Of a DNA stretch of 64,000 nucleotides, positions 9,056-17,455 are shown piece after piece. The position numbers and the translations under genes are program-made. The stretch comes from Faecalicatena orotica (GTDB lineage Bacteria > Bacillota > Clostridia > Lachnospirales > Lachnospiraceae). Under the pieces are notes generated by a model. The model was not told where the DNA came from, did no database searches, and saw only the letters and a list, made by a program, of their open reading frames with translations. The DNA lies in assembly GCF_003149245.1 (NCBI RefSeq), contig NZ_QGDL01000003.1, positions 310,001 through 374,000 on the forward strand, in the 5' to 3' direction. How positions within the stretch are numbered: position 1 is the first letter of the stretch; every line of letters starts with the position of its first letter.

Positions 9056-10159
9056 TTAGAATTTAATCTCTCTTTTTTCCTCTGCCGATTTATAAATTGC
9101 ATCTAGAATCTTAGTTACAGCCAGTGCCTCTTCTGGTTTTACGAGCGGCTCTGTTCCATTTGCCACGGCTTCCAGCCATTGTTTGCAGTCGATGGTTCCT
9201 TCTTCACCGCTGCCGCCGCCAAAGTATGCAATACTTCCCGTCGGGGAGATTGTCTCCTCCATCAGCTGTCCGTTTCTGCCGCGGTTGTAAATCAATTCAT
9301 TCTTCGGGTAGCTCATTCCAGAGTGAATCTCTGCTCCGGCCTCTGTTCCACAGAGTGTCGTGGATGCCTCTCTGGAATCCAGCATATTCAATGCCCAGCT
9401 TGCTTCCAGATTGATTGTGGCCCCGTTTTTCATTTTAATGAAGCCAAGCGCGGAGTCTTCTACTTCATATGTCTCTGGGTCCCATGCCCCGAATAAGTTG
9501 CCTTCTGTTGCCTGTGGCAGGTTGCCCAGTTTATAGAATACGGAACCGGATACACTGTCCACATCGTAGTTGTCCATACACCAGAGTGTAATATCAAGAG
9601 CATGTGTTCCGATATCAATCAGCGGCCCTCCACCCTGCTGCTGTTTATCCATGAACACGCCCCATGTCGGAACGGCCCTGCGGCGGACTGCATGAGCTTT
9701 CCCATAGTAAATATCTCCGAGTTCACCTTTTTCACATGCAGCATGTAAATTCTGTACTTCTGCACGGAAACGGTTCTGGTAGCCGATCGTAAACTGCATG
9801 CCAGATTTTTTCCATGCCTCCACCATCTTTTCTGCTTCGGCCGGGCTGTGTGACATCGGCTTTTCACAATATACGTGTTTTTTTGCGGCAAATGCTGCGA
9901 TTGCAATTTCGCTGTGTGACACATTCGGTGTACAGATATGTACGACCTCAACATCTGGATTTGCAAGCAGTTCGTTGTAATCAGTATAAACCTTTGCACC
10001 TTCTGCACCGAATTCCTCTGCAGCTTTTACTGCTCTTTCTTCAATCACATCGCAGAATGCAATGATTTCGTTCATATCCGCATTATTCTTAAGTGCCGGG
10101 AGGTGTTTCTGGTTGGCAATACCTCCACATCCAATGATTGCTACCTTTAATTTTTTCAT
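9056..10159 (-). CDS. Gfo/Idh/MocA oxidoreductase, candidate C-glycoside 3-oxidase
   Basis: 367 residues with the N-terminal Rossmann motif AIIGCGGIANQKHLPAL, the catalytic-lysine motif CEKPMSHS (about residue 97) and GGPLIDIGTHALDITLW in the substrate domain. AAGGAAG lies 7 nt before the ATG. Length and operon position resemble DgpA, which oxidises the C3 hydroxyl of C-glucosides so that the DgpB/DgpC complex can break the C-C bond. It is followed by a TIM-barrel/DUF6379 pair. The family is broad, so the 3-oxidase call rests on gene context. Confidence 0.85.
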   Translation of the reverse strand: MKKLKVAIIGCGGIANQKHLPALKNNADMNEIIAFCDVIEERAVKAAEEFGAEGAKVYTDYNELLANPDVEVVHICTPNVSHSEIAIAAFAAKKHVYCEKPMSHSPAEAEKMVEAWKKSGMQFTIGYQNRFRAEVQNLHAACEKGELGDIYYGKAHAVRRRAVPTWGVFMDKQQQGGGPLIDIGTHALDITLWCMDNYDVDSVSGSVFYKLGNLPQATEGNLFGAWDPETYEVEDSALGFIKMKNGATINLEASWALNMLDSREASTTLCGTEAGAEIHSGMSYPKNELIYNRGRNGQLMEETISPTGSIAYFGGGSGEEGTIDCKQWLEAVANGTEPLVKPEEALAVTKILDAIYKSAEEKREIKF

Positions 10160-10211
10160 CTTTTTTCTTCCTTTCTAAAATCATAACTATCGGAAATCAT
10201 TAAGGATTCCC

Positions 10212-11132
10212 TTAAATCACAAATTGCTCCATATATTTTTTGCTCAGTTTCAGTGATTTTAATACGGCCTCTGCCGTACCCTCGAAAGCCTTATCCTCAA
10301 CTTCGATACATGTATATCCGTCATACCCTATATCCGTCAGTGCAGATACATATTTTCCCCAGTCCACATCTCCTAACCCGGGAAGCTTCGGTGACATGAA
10401 GTCTAACGGGTATCCCATAATTCCTACCTGGTCTAAGCGGTCTTTGTAAACCTTGATATCCTTATAATGCACGTGGAAAATCTTGTCTTTAAACTCATAG
10501 ATCGGTTTGATATAATCGATCATCTGCCATACAAAATGGGAAGGGTCATAATTGATACCCAGATTGTCATATGGCAGTATCTCAAACACTTTTCTCCAGA
10601 CAGCCGGTGTTGTCATGAGGTTCTGTCCACCCGGCCACTGGTCCTGCCCGAATAACATCGGGCAATTTTCAATCGCAACTCTCACATGGTTTTCTTTGGC
10701 CAGTTCCATGACCGGCGGCCAGATTTCTTTTACGAGCTCCAGATTTTCTTCTACTGTTTTTGACTGGTCACGTCCGATAAACGTCGTAACCATATCAATT
10801 CCAAGCTTATGGCTGGCGGTAATTAATGTCTTCAGATGTTCCACCGCTGCTTTGCGTTTTTCTAAATCCGCATCCATCGTGTTCGGGTAGTATGCAAGTG
10901 ATGAAATCTCCACGTTCTTCTCTTTGCAGTAATCCATCACATACTTTGCATAAGCATCATCTTCCATAACTTTATTCACATCAATATGGCTGACTCCCGC
11001 ATACCTTCTCTCTGCTTTGCCAGCCGGCCAGCAGGCCGCTTCGACACACTCATATCCCAGTTCAGATGCCTGATCAATCATTTCCTCAAATGTTGACTGG
11101 TCTAAAATAGCTGATACAAACCCTAATTTCAT
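10212..11132 (-). CDS. Sugar phosphate isomerase/epimerase-like TIM barrel
   Basis: 306-residue AP-endonuclease-family-2 TIM barrel. Likely metal ligands are in VAIENCP (E), GINYDPSHF (D, H), FHVHYKD (H) and TCIEVED (E). It overlaps the upstream symporter gene by 4 bp (ATGA), so translation is probably coupled. It has no DUF6379 gene next to it and its motifs differ from the two putative alpha subunits of the operon. It may isomerise or epimerise the released 3-oxo-sugar rather than cleave C-C bonds. Role inferred from the operon only. Confidence 0.8.
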   Translation of the reverse strand: MKLGFVSAILDQSTFEEMIDQASELGYECVEAACWPAGKAERRYAGVSHIDVNKVMEDDAYAKYVMDYCKEKNVEISSLAYYPNTMDADLEKRKAAVEHLKTLITASHKLGIDMVTTFIGRDQSKTVEENLELVKEIWPPVMELAKENHVRVAIENCPMLFGQDQWPGGQNLMTTPAVWRKVFEILPYDNLGINYDPSHFVWQMIDYIKPIYEFKDKIFHVHYKDIKVYKDRLDQVGIMGYPLDFMSPKLPGLGDVDWGKYVSALTDIGYDGYTCIEVEDKAFEGTAEAVLKSLKLSKKYMEQFVI

Positions 11133-12511
11133 TTTGCAGCCTCCACATTTTTCTTATTTCTTCTTTCTGATAATTCCTGTCTCATTTCATCCGCCTCTTT
11201 ATCCGTCATCTTCCAAAGCAGCAATGCAAGTGCCGCGAGGAAATATAAGATTGCAGGGGCAAGATTTACAACGACATTAATTCCATTTTGAGTTGCCACG
11301 GTTTGTTCTGCATTTGCAACATATCCAAATGCTGCAAGTAAAAGTACACCCGCGCTCCCTCCGATCGCATTACCGACTTTGGTTGCCAGCCCGTAAGTTG
11401 CATATGCCGTACCATCAGTTCTTACACCTGTCTTATATTCCATATAATCTACAGAATCTGCAACCATTGAAAGAGATAACGGCATAGCGAAATTAAAAAT
11501 ACCAAACAGGCAGTGGCCGGCGATAATCAGCGGCATATTATCAAATGGGATGAAGTAAATAATAAGCAGGGCGATCCCATCTACGATTGCAGAAAGTATA
11601 AATATATTCCGCTTACCGAATTTCTTTGTCAGCATCGGGACAAACAGCGAACCGATAATACTGCCAATGGATGGAATCGTCATAATTACTGCAATCAGGG
11701 AATAAGAACCTAAACAATAGATTACATAGTAGGCCGTTACGGCAATCCTGCCCATATAAGCAGTCATAACAAGCAGCATAACTAAGGAAACAATCATCAG
11801 GTACTTATTTTTTACCAGATTGCCGACTGTATCTTTCATTGAGAATTTTGCCGGTTTTTCTGTCGGCATAATGACCTCTTTCGCTGTAAAGAATACAATC
11901 AGAAACAGAGGGATGGAAACAATGCCATATACCACTGCGGTCATCATATACCCATGACCATCTGCCACTTTTGCCCCTGCCTGGGAGAAATGTAACGCGA
12001 GTCCTGCCGTAGCTACATTTACAATTAACATACCGACATTCATTCCGATGTTTCTCGAAACATTCATTTTTGTTCTCTGTCCTGCATCCTCACTCATGAC
12101 TGCCGGAAGTGCACCATATGGGATGTTAACTAATGTGTAAAGCATTCCGGCAATGATATATGTAACTGCCGCCCAGAGTATTCCTGCGGTTGATGTGCCG
12201 CTGAACGGGTTTGTAAATGTAAGTACCCCGAATACTGCAAGGACAGGGCAGCCGAATGCGATCCACGGCCTGAACCGACCAAACTTAGAACGTGAACGCT
12301 CTGCAATCGCCCCCATCATTGGATCATTAAATGCATCCCAGATACGTGCAGCCAGCATAATTGTGGAAATCACAACCGGTGCCAGTCCGACTACGTCTGT
12401 ATAGAAAATAGTTAAATAAGAGCCTACGAATGTCCAGACAAACTGTGATGCCATATCTCCAAATCCATAACATATAACTGCCGCTTTTGTCGCCCTCTTC
12501 ATCTCGTTCAT
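11129..12511 (-). CDS. GPH-family symporter (MFS), putative glycoside importer
   Basis: 460-residue polytopic membrane protein of the GPH family. The diagnostic segment ARIWDAFNDPMMGAIAERS (about residues 50-68) and RSKFGRFRPW match those of the symporter at 4008-5438. AGAGG lies 9 nt before the ATG. It sits between the first alpha/beta pair and the other TIM-barrel gene, so it most likely imports the glycoside the operon degrades. Substrate not readable; C-glycosides are the natural guess. Confidence 0.88.
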   Translation of the reverse strand: MNEMKRATKAAVICYGFGDMASQFVWTFVGSYLTIFYTDVVGLAPVVISTIMLAARIWDAFNDPMMGAIAERSRSKFGRFRPWIAFGCPVLAVFGVLTFTNPFSGTSTAGILWAAVTYIIAGMLYTLVNIPYGALPAVMSEDAGQRTKMNVSRNIGMNVGMLIVNVATAGLALHFSQAGAKVADGHGYMMTAVVYGIVSIPLFLIVFFTAKEVIMPTEKPAKFSMKDTVGNLVKNKYLMIVSLVMLLVMTAYMGRIAVTAYYVIYCLGSYSLIAVIMTIPSIGSIIGSLFVPMLTKKFGKRNIFILSAIVDGIALLIIYFIPFDNMPLIIAGHCLFGIFNFAMPLSLSMVADSVDYMEYKTGVRTDGTAYATYGLATKVGNAIGGSAGVLLLAAFGYVANAEQTVATQNGINVVVNLAPAILYFLAALALLLWKMTDKEADEMRQELSERRNKKNVEAAK

Positions 12512-12526
12512 TTCACTTTTCCTCTC

Positions 12527-13504
12527 TTACTGTTTCAGAATATTTCTCATCATCTGCTGATGGCGTTTCGTCATTAATAAGGCATTACCTGATTCATGGT
12601 CTTCATATTCGGAAACAATATATCCGCTAAAGTCTGATTCTTTAATGACCTTCATGATTTCCTGATAGGGAATGCTTGCCTCTTCCAGATTCTCATACAG
12701 GTAATGGAACTTACCGTGCATATGGAAACAATGCGGCATGATTTCCTTCAATCCTTCCAGTTCTGCTTTGCAGTCCTTCTTAAACTGCAGGAATGCGTAC
12801 ATTTCCTGAAGGATCGCGAGTTCTTTGTTCGTTGCCCCCGCTTCTGTCAGCTTTGCATGTGCCTCATCCATTGGTACGGCATCATATCTCATGTCTCTTG
12901 CCATCTCGAGTAGTTTTAAATCTGCTCCGTCTTTCAGTGCCTGATCCCAGTGTGGTTTGTTCGGTTTCGTTGCAAAGCATCCAAAATCCGGTACAAATCC
13001 GATATAACCAGACCCGCTCTTATCAATTGCTTCCCTGTACTGCATAATAACCGGTGTATTCGGTGTCTCCGGATTGTGAATCTCTATTCCTACTTTTACG
13101 CCGTATGCCTCTGCATAAGGTGCAATTCTTGCCAGTCCGTTCGGACTTAACAGATACTGCTGGCGGATGACCTTACATCCCATTTTATTTGCACTTCTGA
13201 TATCCATGATCGCGCGCTCTACCATCTCGTCCTCGGTAAGCCTTCTGTCCGCTCTCATACCGCAGTCCATGTTGGCACCGTAGCACACTGCTTCAATATC
13301 GTAATTCTGGCAGATTGCCTTTATCTCTCCTAAAAACTGATCGCTGATATAAGGATAAGACGGAATCATCTGTGTTGCAACAATTTCAAATCCTTCCGCA
13401 CCCATCTCTTTTGCTGTGCGGATGCAGTCTTCCATTGACATACTTCCTTCACAGTATTCTTTCGTAAAGGAATATAACGTAACTCCTAATTTTACATTTC
13501 CCAC
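12527..13504 (-). CDS. TIM-barrel protein, second C-glycoside deglycosidase alpha-like subunit
   Basis: 325-residue TIM barrel. The start is a GTG at 13504 with GGAGG 8 nt upstream. Candidate metal ligands: E141 and H143 (GIEIHNPE), D173 (VPDFGCF), H261/H263 (FHMHGKF) and E299 (IVSEYED). Its N-terminus (LGVTLYSFTKEY) parallels that of the 8158-9030 protein. At 325 residues it is closer to the size expected for characterised deglycosidase alpha subunits than the 290-residue copy. It directly follows a DUF6379 gene (13 bp gap), so the two probably form an alpha/beta complex. Two such pairs in one operon suggest two aglycone or linkage specificities. Confidence 0.82.
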   Translation of the reverse strand: MGNVKLGVTLYSFTKEYCEGSMSMEDCIRTAKEMGAEGFEIVATQMIPSYPYISDQFLGEIKAICQNYDIEAVCYGANMDCGMRADRRLTEDEMVERAIMDIRSANKMGCKVIRQQYLLSPNGLARIAPYAEAYGVKVGIEIHNPETPNTPVIMQYREAIDKSGSGYIGFVPDFGCFATKPNKPHWDQALKDGADLKLLEMARDMRYDAVPMDEAHAKLTEAGATNKELAILQEMYAFLQFKKDCKAELEGLKEIMPHCFHMHGKFHYLYENLEEASIPYQEIMKVIKESDFSGYIVSEYEDHESGNALLMTKRHQQMMRNILKQ

Positions 13505-13517
13505 TTTTCTTTCCTCC

Positions 13518-13943
13518 CTACTTTATGTCCATGACTTTACACTCTGAACTGTCTATCGGCATGAATTCCGTCTCACTAATCGGCATATATGGTGAGCGGA
13601 AAATCATGTGGAAATCGACTTCATGGTTACCTGTTTCAAGACCGTCTTTTTGAAATACCCGGATCGTTGCCGGTTCTTTGATTCCCCAGAATTCAGATGT
13701 GGCTCCTTTTAACTGGTTAACACCAAATTCCTTACCGTGGAGGCAGAAAATAATATCCTCCTCTTTTACTTCTCTTCCATCAACCTTCAATGTCAATTCG
13801 TCAATAACTGAAAGGAAATGTCCTCTGTAATAGCTGAGCCGGATATCAAACTGATACCCCATCTTTTCCCCGTTGACATAAAAATTTTTCAGTGTACCGT
13901 CCCTTAGTACATCTGTGTAATTGACTCTCATTGCAATTGCCAT
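13518..13943 (-). CDS. DUF6379 protein, second C-glycoside deglycosidase beta-like subunit
   Basis: 141-residue DUF6379 protein, first gene of the eight-gene operon. AAGGAG lies 7-8 nt before the ATG. It shares YYRG-FLS (about residues 40-47) and the late SPYMPIS motif with the 7706-8146 protein, and both are predicted all-beta. In known systems this small subunit binds the TIM-barrel alpha subunit and helps form the active site. The 250-bp upstream region contains repeated elements that may bind the AraC-type regulator encoded next to it. Confidence 0.8.
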   Translation of the reverse strand: MAIAMRVNYTDVLRDGTLKNFYVNGEKMGYQFDIRLSYYRGHFLSVIDELTLKVDGREVKEEDIIFCLHGKEFGVNQLKGATSEFWGIKEPATIRVFQKDGLETGNHEVDFHMIFRSPYMPISETEFMPIDSSECKVMDIK

Positions 13944-14045
13944 TGTTTTCTCCTTTCCTTACGCTTTGTTTTTTTCTATCTGCTATTATCTTATCTTCTT
14001 TTTCTCTGCTTTGCTTTTCTCAGATTTTACAATATCCGGATTCTG

Positions 14046-14103
14046 TTGCAATATTTCTCGCTGCTGCTTTTTAGCTTGCAACATTTTTCTCGTTTTGTTG
14101 CAT
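14046..14103. promoter_or_regulatory. Direct repeats, candidate AraC-type operators
   Basis: Two similar direct repeats, TTGCAATATTTCTCG (14046-14060) and TTGCAACATTTTTCTCG (14076-14092), start 30 bp apart; a third TTGCA-like copy is at 14097-14102. They lie about 100-160 bp upstream of the C-glycoside operon start and downstream of the AraC/GH39-like regulator gene. The arrangement of same-orientation half-sites fits AraC-family binding. Confidence 0.5.
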
Positions 14104-14149
14104 ACCATTTTCCCATTTACATATCATAAAATAAATTAAAAAAGCAGCA

Positions 14150-14185
14150 AAAAAAAGCTTATGCTATATTATAAGCATAAACTTT
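14150..14185 (-). terminator. Rho-independent terminator of AraC/GH39-like gene
   Basis: On the minus strand a hairpin with arms TTATGCT / AGCATAA, followed by a run of eight T, 13 bp after the regulator stop codon. Confidence 0.75.
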
Positions 14186-14197
14186 TTGACTTCAGAT

Positions 14198-16579
14198 TTA
14201 ACGTTCTTTATATATGTGGAACAATGCAATCTCCTGATCTCTCATTTCTGTTGATAATGTCAGTGTATGGTCATTTGAACTTATAGTATACCGTTCCATA
14301 TGTGGAATACTCATAGCCTGGATATATTTGATATCCGACCTGTCAAGGTTAACGGCACAGTCAAATTTCATCCACTCTGTAAGGACACACCCATATTCAC
14401 TGTTTACCTGACGCTTCTTTACTATATAATTGCAGTCCCGTTCCAGCCGGGTCAGTTTTAATTCAAGTTCCATCTGCCCCGTGTCTTCGAATAATTCGGC
14501 AATTCTCATCAGATCAATGTCGTCTTCATTCTGAAGAAAATAATTGTAGCCAAACTCTTTGTAATTAAAACACAAAAGAATAAAACTGTTATCCTCTTTT
14601 TTAGTGAGGATATAGTTTTCCCCCTTACTGATCAATTCCTCCCCGAGAGAGTTTAAAAAGGAAAAAGCGTACCATACCGGCTTCTTTATATTATCCATTG
14701 TTATGATGCCGGCCCCGCCGTTGACAATTCCCCTCGTGTCATAATAACTGCTGATCCAGTCGGAGCCGACCCAAAAGCAGACCATATCAACTGAATCCCA
14801 GATTTCACTTATTTTTTTTACCAGATATGTACTACGGAAACAACTGTCATTCATGTAATTCCTGCTGGATAATGAACTATTCCATTCTGTGATGATTAGT
14901 TTACAGTCTTCTGCACTCTCTTCTTCCAGTATCTTTTTATAGGCAGCGATTTCATGCAGTTCCAGATTCTTTTCCTGATTCCTCTTATAGATATATTTTT
15001 TATCCTGCCGTACTTGTTCATAAGGGAACAATATAATGGATACATAATCCGGGATGCATCTTTCTTTTTTACAGTTCTTCAGAAATGACCGGAAAAACTC
15101 CCTGCCATCTCCTAATAATGCCGAATAGCCCCCGACACATGCATTCGGAAGTTCCTGTTTGATAATCTGGTAAAACAGTTTAAATGCTTCAATGTATTGG
15201 AAGTTTTCATCTTTATAGCATTGTACTTCCGTCTTCACAACATTATATGTCAGCTCGAATATCCACTGTTCCAGTTCTTCTTTTCCGTAGCGTTTCAGCA
15301 GATGGAGAATCAGATCCTTTACACTGGCACCCCAGATTCGTTTTGATTCAAATTCTATACATTCCTGCTCATAAAATAATGCGACTCCCTCACCCTTGAT
15401 TACGGTATCCGGTCTGTTTCCAAAATCCAGAAAAACGTGAATATGATTCGATACAAGGAAATCAAATATCACATCTATCTGATTATAATTATAGTGTCCT
15501 GTTGTCTTTCCGTCTGTAATCATCAGTTTTTTCGAAAAGACATTCCATAGCCTTATGTGGGAAAATCCCAGCCCGTTTACTAATTCCAATGTCTGGAACT
15601 GGATATTCACCTCGGATAATCGGAAGACGGAACCGATATTTATTGTTTTGTTCCAGTTTTTCTTATAGGGAACACTCTCACTAACACGGATTTCTTCACA
15701 TACCCTTTTTGCCGCATCCTTTCCCGACGCCTGAGTCTCCTTCAGAATTTTATCCTGCAGCCTTCTCACCGATTCCTCTTTTAACACTTCTTCCTCGCGC
15801 AACTGTTTCCTGTAATCGGTCGGGGATACCTGATATTTCTCACGGAACGCCTTATTTAACGCCGGTGCCCCTGAAAAGCCGCAGTCTACAGCGATCCGTG
15901 TCACATTTTCGTCTGTATACCTTAATTTTGACACGACATGTTTAAGGCGGACTTCTGTAACATATTCCGCGAAATAGACCCCCGTCTGCTTATGGAAGAT
16001 GCGGGATAACGTCGACGTAGATACAAACAATTCCTCTGCTACTTTCGCAAGACTTATATGTACACTGTAATTCTGATTCACGAATTGAATGATCTTCTGA
16101 AGTTTGTAATCCACAGAATTTTCATTGTCAGCAAGACTCCTGCTGGCAGTCCAGAAGTTCTCGACCAGAATATCCAGTATCTGATATACCATACTGCTCT
16201 CATAACTTGTTGTCTTATGTGACTGTATTGTCCGCTGGTAAATCAGATTCTTCAGCGCATTCCTCAATTCATTGTAAGACCTTCTTGTATCGACGGCACT
16301 ATTGCAGAAAAAGCGGCCTTTCAGGTCCCCCATTACCCCCAGCAGCATCTGATTCTCATAACACACTTCGCAGATGATCGCACGTCTGGCAGACAGTCTG
16401 CATTTTGCAGTGCCACATTGGACAAGGATCACGTCTTCCTTTTCTAAGAGATACTTCGTTTCGTCAATCTCCACACAAAGTTCCCCGTCAATAACATAAA
16501 ACAGCCTTGCATCGTACTGAAACTGAAATTCTTCCTCTATATGCTCGAAAATGCTGATTTGAAAACCTCTTTCGTTCAA
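14198..16579 (-). CDS. AraC-family regulator fused to GH39-like domain
   Basis: 793 residues. Start codon is TTG at 16579: a TGA stop lies four codons upstream in frame, no ATG precedes the cupin domain, and GAGGG is 9 nt upstream. Order: N-terminal cupin (about 1-90), AraC double HTH (about 165-270; TRIAVDCGFSGAPALNKAF, VSPTDYRKQ), then a GH39-like TIM barrel (about 310-700) and beta domain. The GH39 nucleophile segment is kept as ITEWNSSLSS, but the acid/base WNEP motif appears replaced (FELTYNVVKTEV). The barrel is therefore probably a sugar- or glycoside-sensing pseudoenzyme. It lies upstream of the C-glycoside operon in the same orientation and is the obvious candidate regulator. Confidence 0.85.
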   Translation of the reverse strand: MNERGFQISIFEHIEEEFQFQYDARLFYVIDGELCVEIDETKYLLEKEDVILVQCGTAKCRLSARRAIICEVCYENQMLLGVMGDLKGRFFCNSAVDTRRSYNELRNALKNLIYQRTIQSHKTTSYESSMVYQILDILVENFWTASRSLADNENSVDYKLQKIIQFVNQNYSVHISLAKVAEELFVSTSTLSRIFHKQTGVYFAEYVTEVRLKHVVSKLRYTDENVTRIAVDCGFSGAPALNKAFREKYQVSPTDYRKQLREEEVLKEESVRRLQDKILKETQASGKDAAKRVCEEIRVSESVPYKKNWNKTINIGSVFRLSEVNIQFQTLELVNGLGFSHIRLWNVFSKKLMITDGKTTGHYNYNQIDVIFDFLVSNHIHVFLDFGNRPDTVIKGEGVALFYEQECIEFESKRIWGASVKDLILHLLKRYGKEELEQWIFELTYNVVKTEVQCYKDENFQYIEAFKLFYQIIKQELPNACVGGYSALLGDGREFFRSFLKNCKKERCIPDYVSIILFPYEQVRQDKKYIYKRNQEKNLELHEIAAYKKILEEESAEDCKLIITEWNSSLSSRNYMNDSCFRSTYLVKKISEIWDSVDMVCFWVGSDWISSYYDTRGIVNGGAGIITMDNIKKPVWYAFSFLNSLGEELISKGENYILTKKEDNSFILLCFNYKEFGYNYFLQNEDDIDLMRIAELFEDTGQMELELKLTRLERDCNYIVKKRQVNSEYGCVLTEWMKFDCAVNLDRSDIKYIQAMSIPHMERYTISSNDHTLTLSTEMRDQEIALFHIYKER

Positions 16580-16700
16580 TGTATTAATCCCTCATCATGT
16601 CTTTCACTTGATGATTGTATCATAACATTTTTAGCTCTGGTCTTTCAAGTATATCAAAATATGTTCTGTTTATATGAAGAAGGGGGATACTGTACACTAC

Positions 16701-16724
16701 AGCCTATCACTGCACTGATAGGCT
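16701..16724. terminator. Hairpin downstream of metNIQ-like genes
   Basis: Perfect 9-bp arms AGCCTATCA / TGATAGGCT around a 6-nt loop, 47 bp beyond the permease stop. There is no T-tract, so termination is uncertain; it may instead protect the 3' end. Confidence 0.45.
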
Positions 16725-16770
16725 GAGAGTAATAACGTAAAGCAACTGTACAAATGATATACAAAATTGG

Positions 16771-17454
16771 TTATTTTTTACTGTTTTTCATCTTCCTGTA
16801 GACATAATCTCCTGCACCTTGAATTACCTCGACAAAAATCACCAGAATAAAGGCTATCACATACATCACTTCATAATTAAAGCTCTGGTAACCATATGTA
16901 ATTGCCGTAGCTCCGATACCGCCCGCTCCCATAGTTCCTGCCATTGCGGTAGACCCAAGAATGGCAACAGTCGCAACGATAATTCCTGAAACAATTGCCG
17001 GCGCGGCTTCTGAAAGAATGACACCACATACAAGCCGGATATCTGAAATACCAAAAGATTTCATTGCCTCGATTAATGACGGGTCGACTTCCTGCATAGC
17101 ACTTTCGATTAACCTTGCTATAAAGGCAGTGGCCGATATCGTCAGAGGTACAATGGCCGCCTTTACACCTATGGACGTACCCATAATGCTTTTTGTAAAT
17201 GGGAGGAAGAATACCATTAAAATAACAAAGGGGAAGGACCTTATTACATTTACAAGAAATGCAGTGATCTTATAGATAATCCGATTAGGATGCATTCCAT
17301 TTTTATTCGTCACTACCAGTATAATTGCTACAAGCGCCCCTAATACTGTCCCTAAAATGGTCGTTATAATCACCATTTGAAATGTTGCCTCAAATGCCGG
17401 AAACATAATCATCTTCCAAAAATTTTCTGCGTTTTCTCCAAATAAAGTTGACAT
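16771..17454 (-). CDS. ABC transporter permease, MetI type
   Basis: 227-residue inner-membrane permease of the methionine-uptake (MUT) ABC family. Five or so hydrophobic segments are visible, with the family EAA-loop region SLIEAMKSFGISDIRL (about residues 125-140). GGAGG lies 7 nt before the ATG. It begins 1 bp after the ATPase stop and is the last gene of an 11-gene run starting at the cobalamin riboswitch. MetI-type systems carry D/L-methionine and some relatives other compounds. The setting beside corrinoid methyltransferases makes a methylated amino acid or thioether a plausible cargo. Confidence 0.88.
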   Translation of the reverse strand: MSTLFGENAENFWKMIMFPAFEATFQMVIITTILGTVLGALVAIILVVTNKNGMHPNRIIYKITAFLVNVIRSFPFVILMVFFLPFTKSIMGTSIGVKAAIVPLTISATAFIARLIESAMQEVDPSLIEAMKSFGISDIRLVCGVILSEAAPAIVSGIIVATVAILGSTAMAGTMGAGGIGATAITYGYQSFNYEVMYVIAFILVIFVEVIQGAGDYVYRKMKNSKK

Positions 17455-17455
17455 G

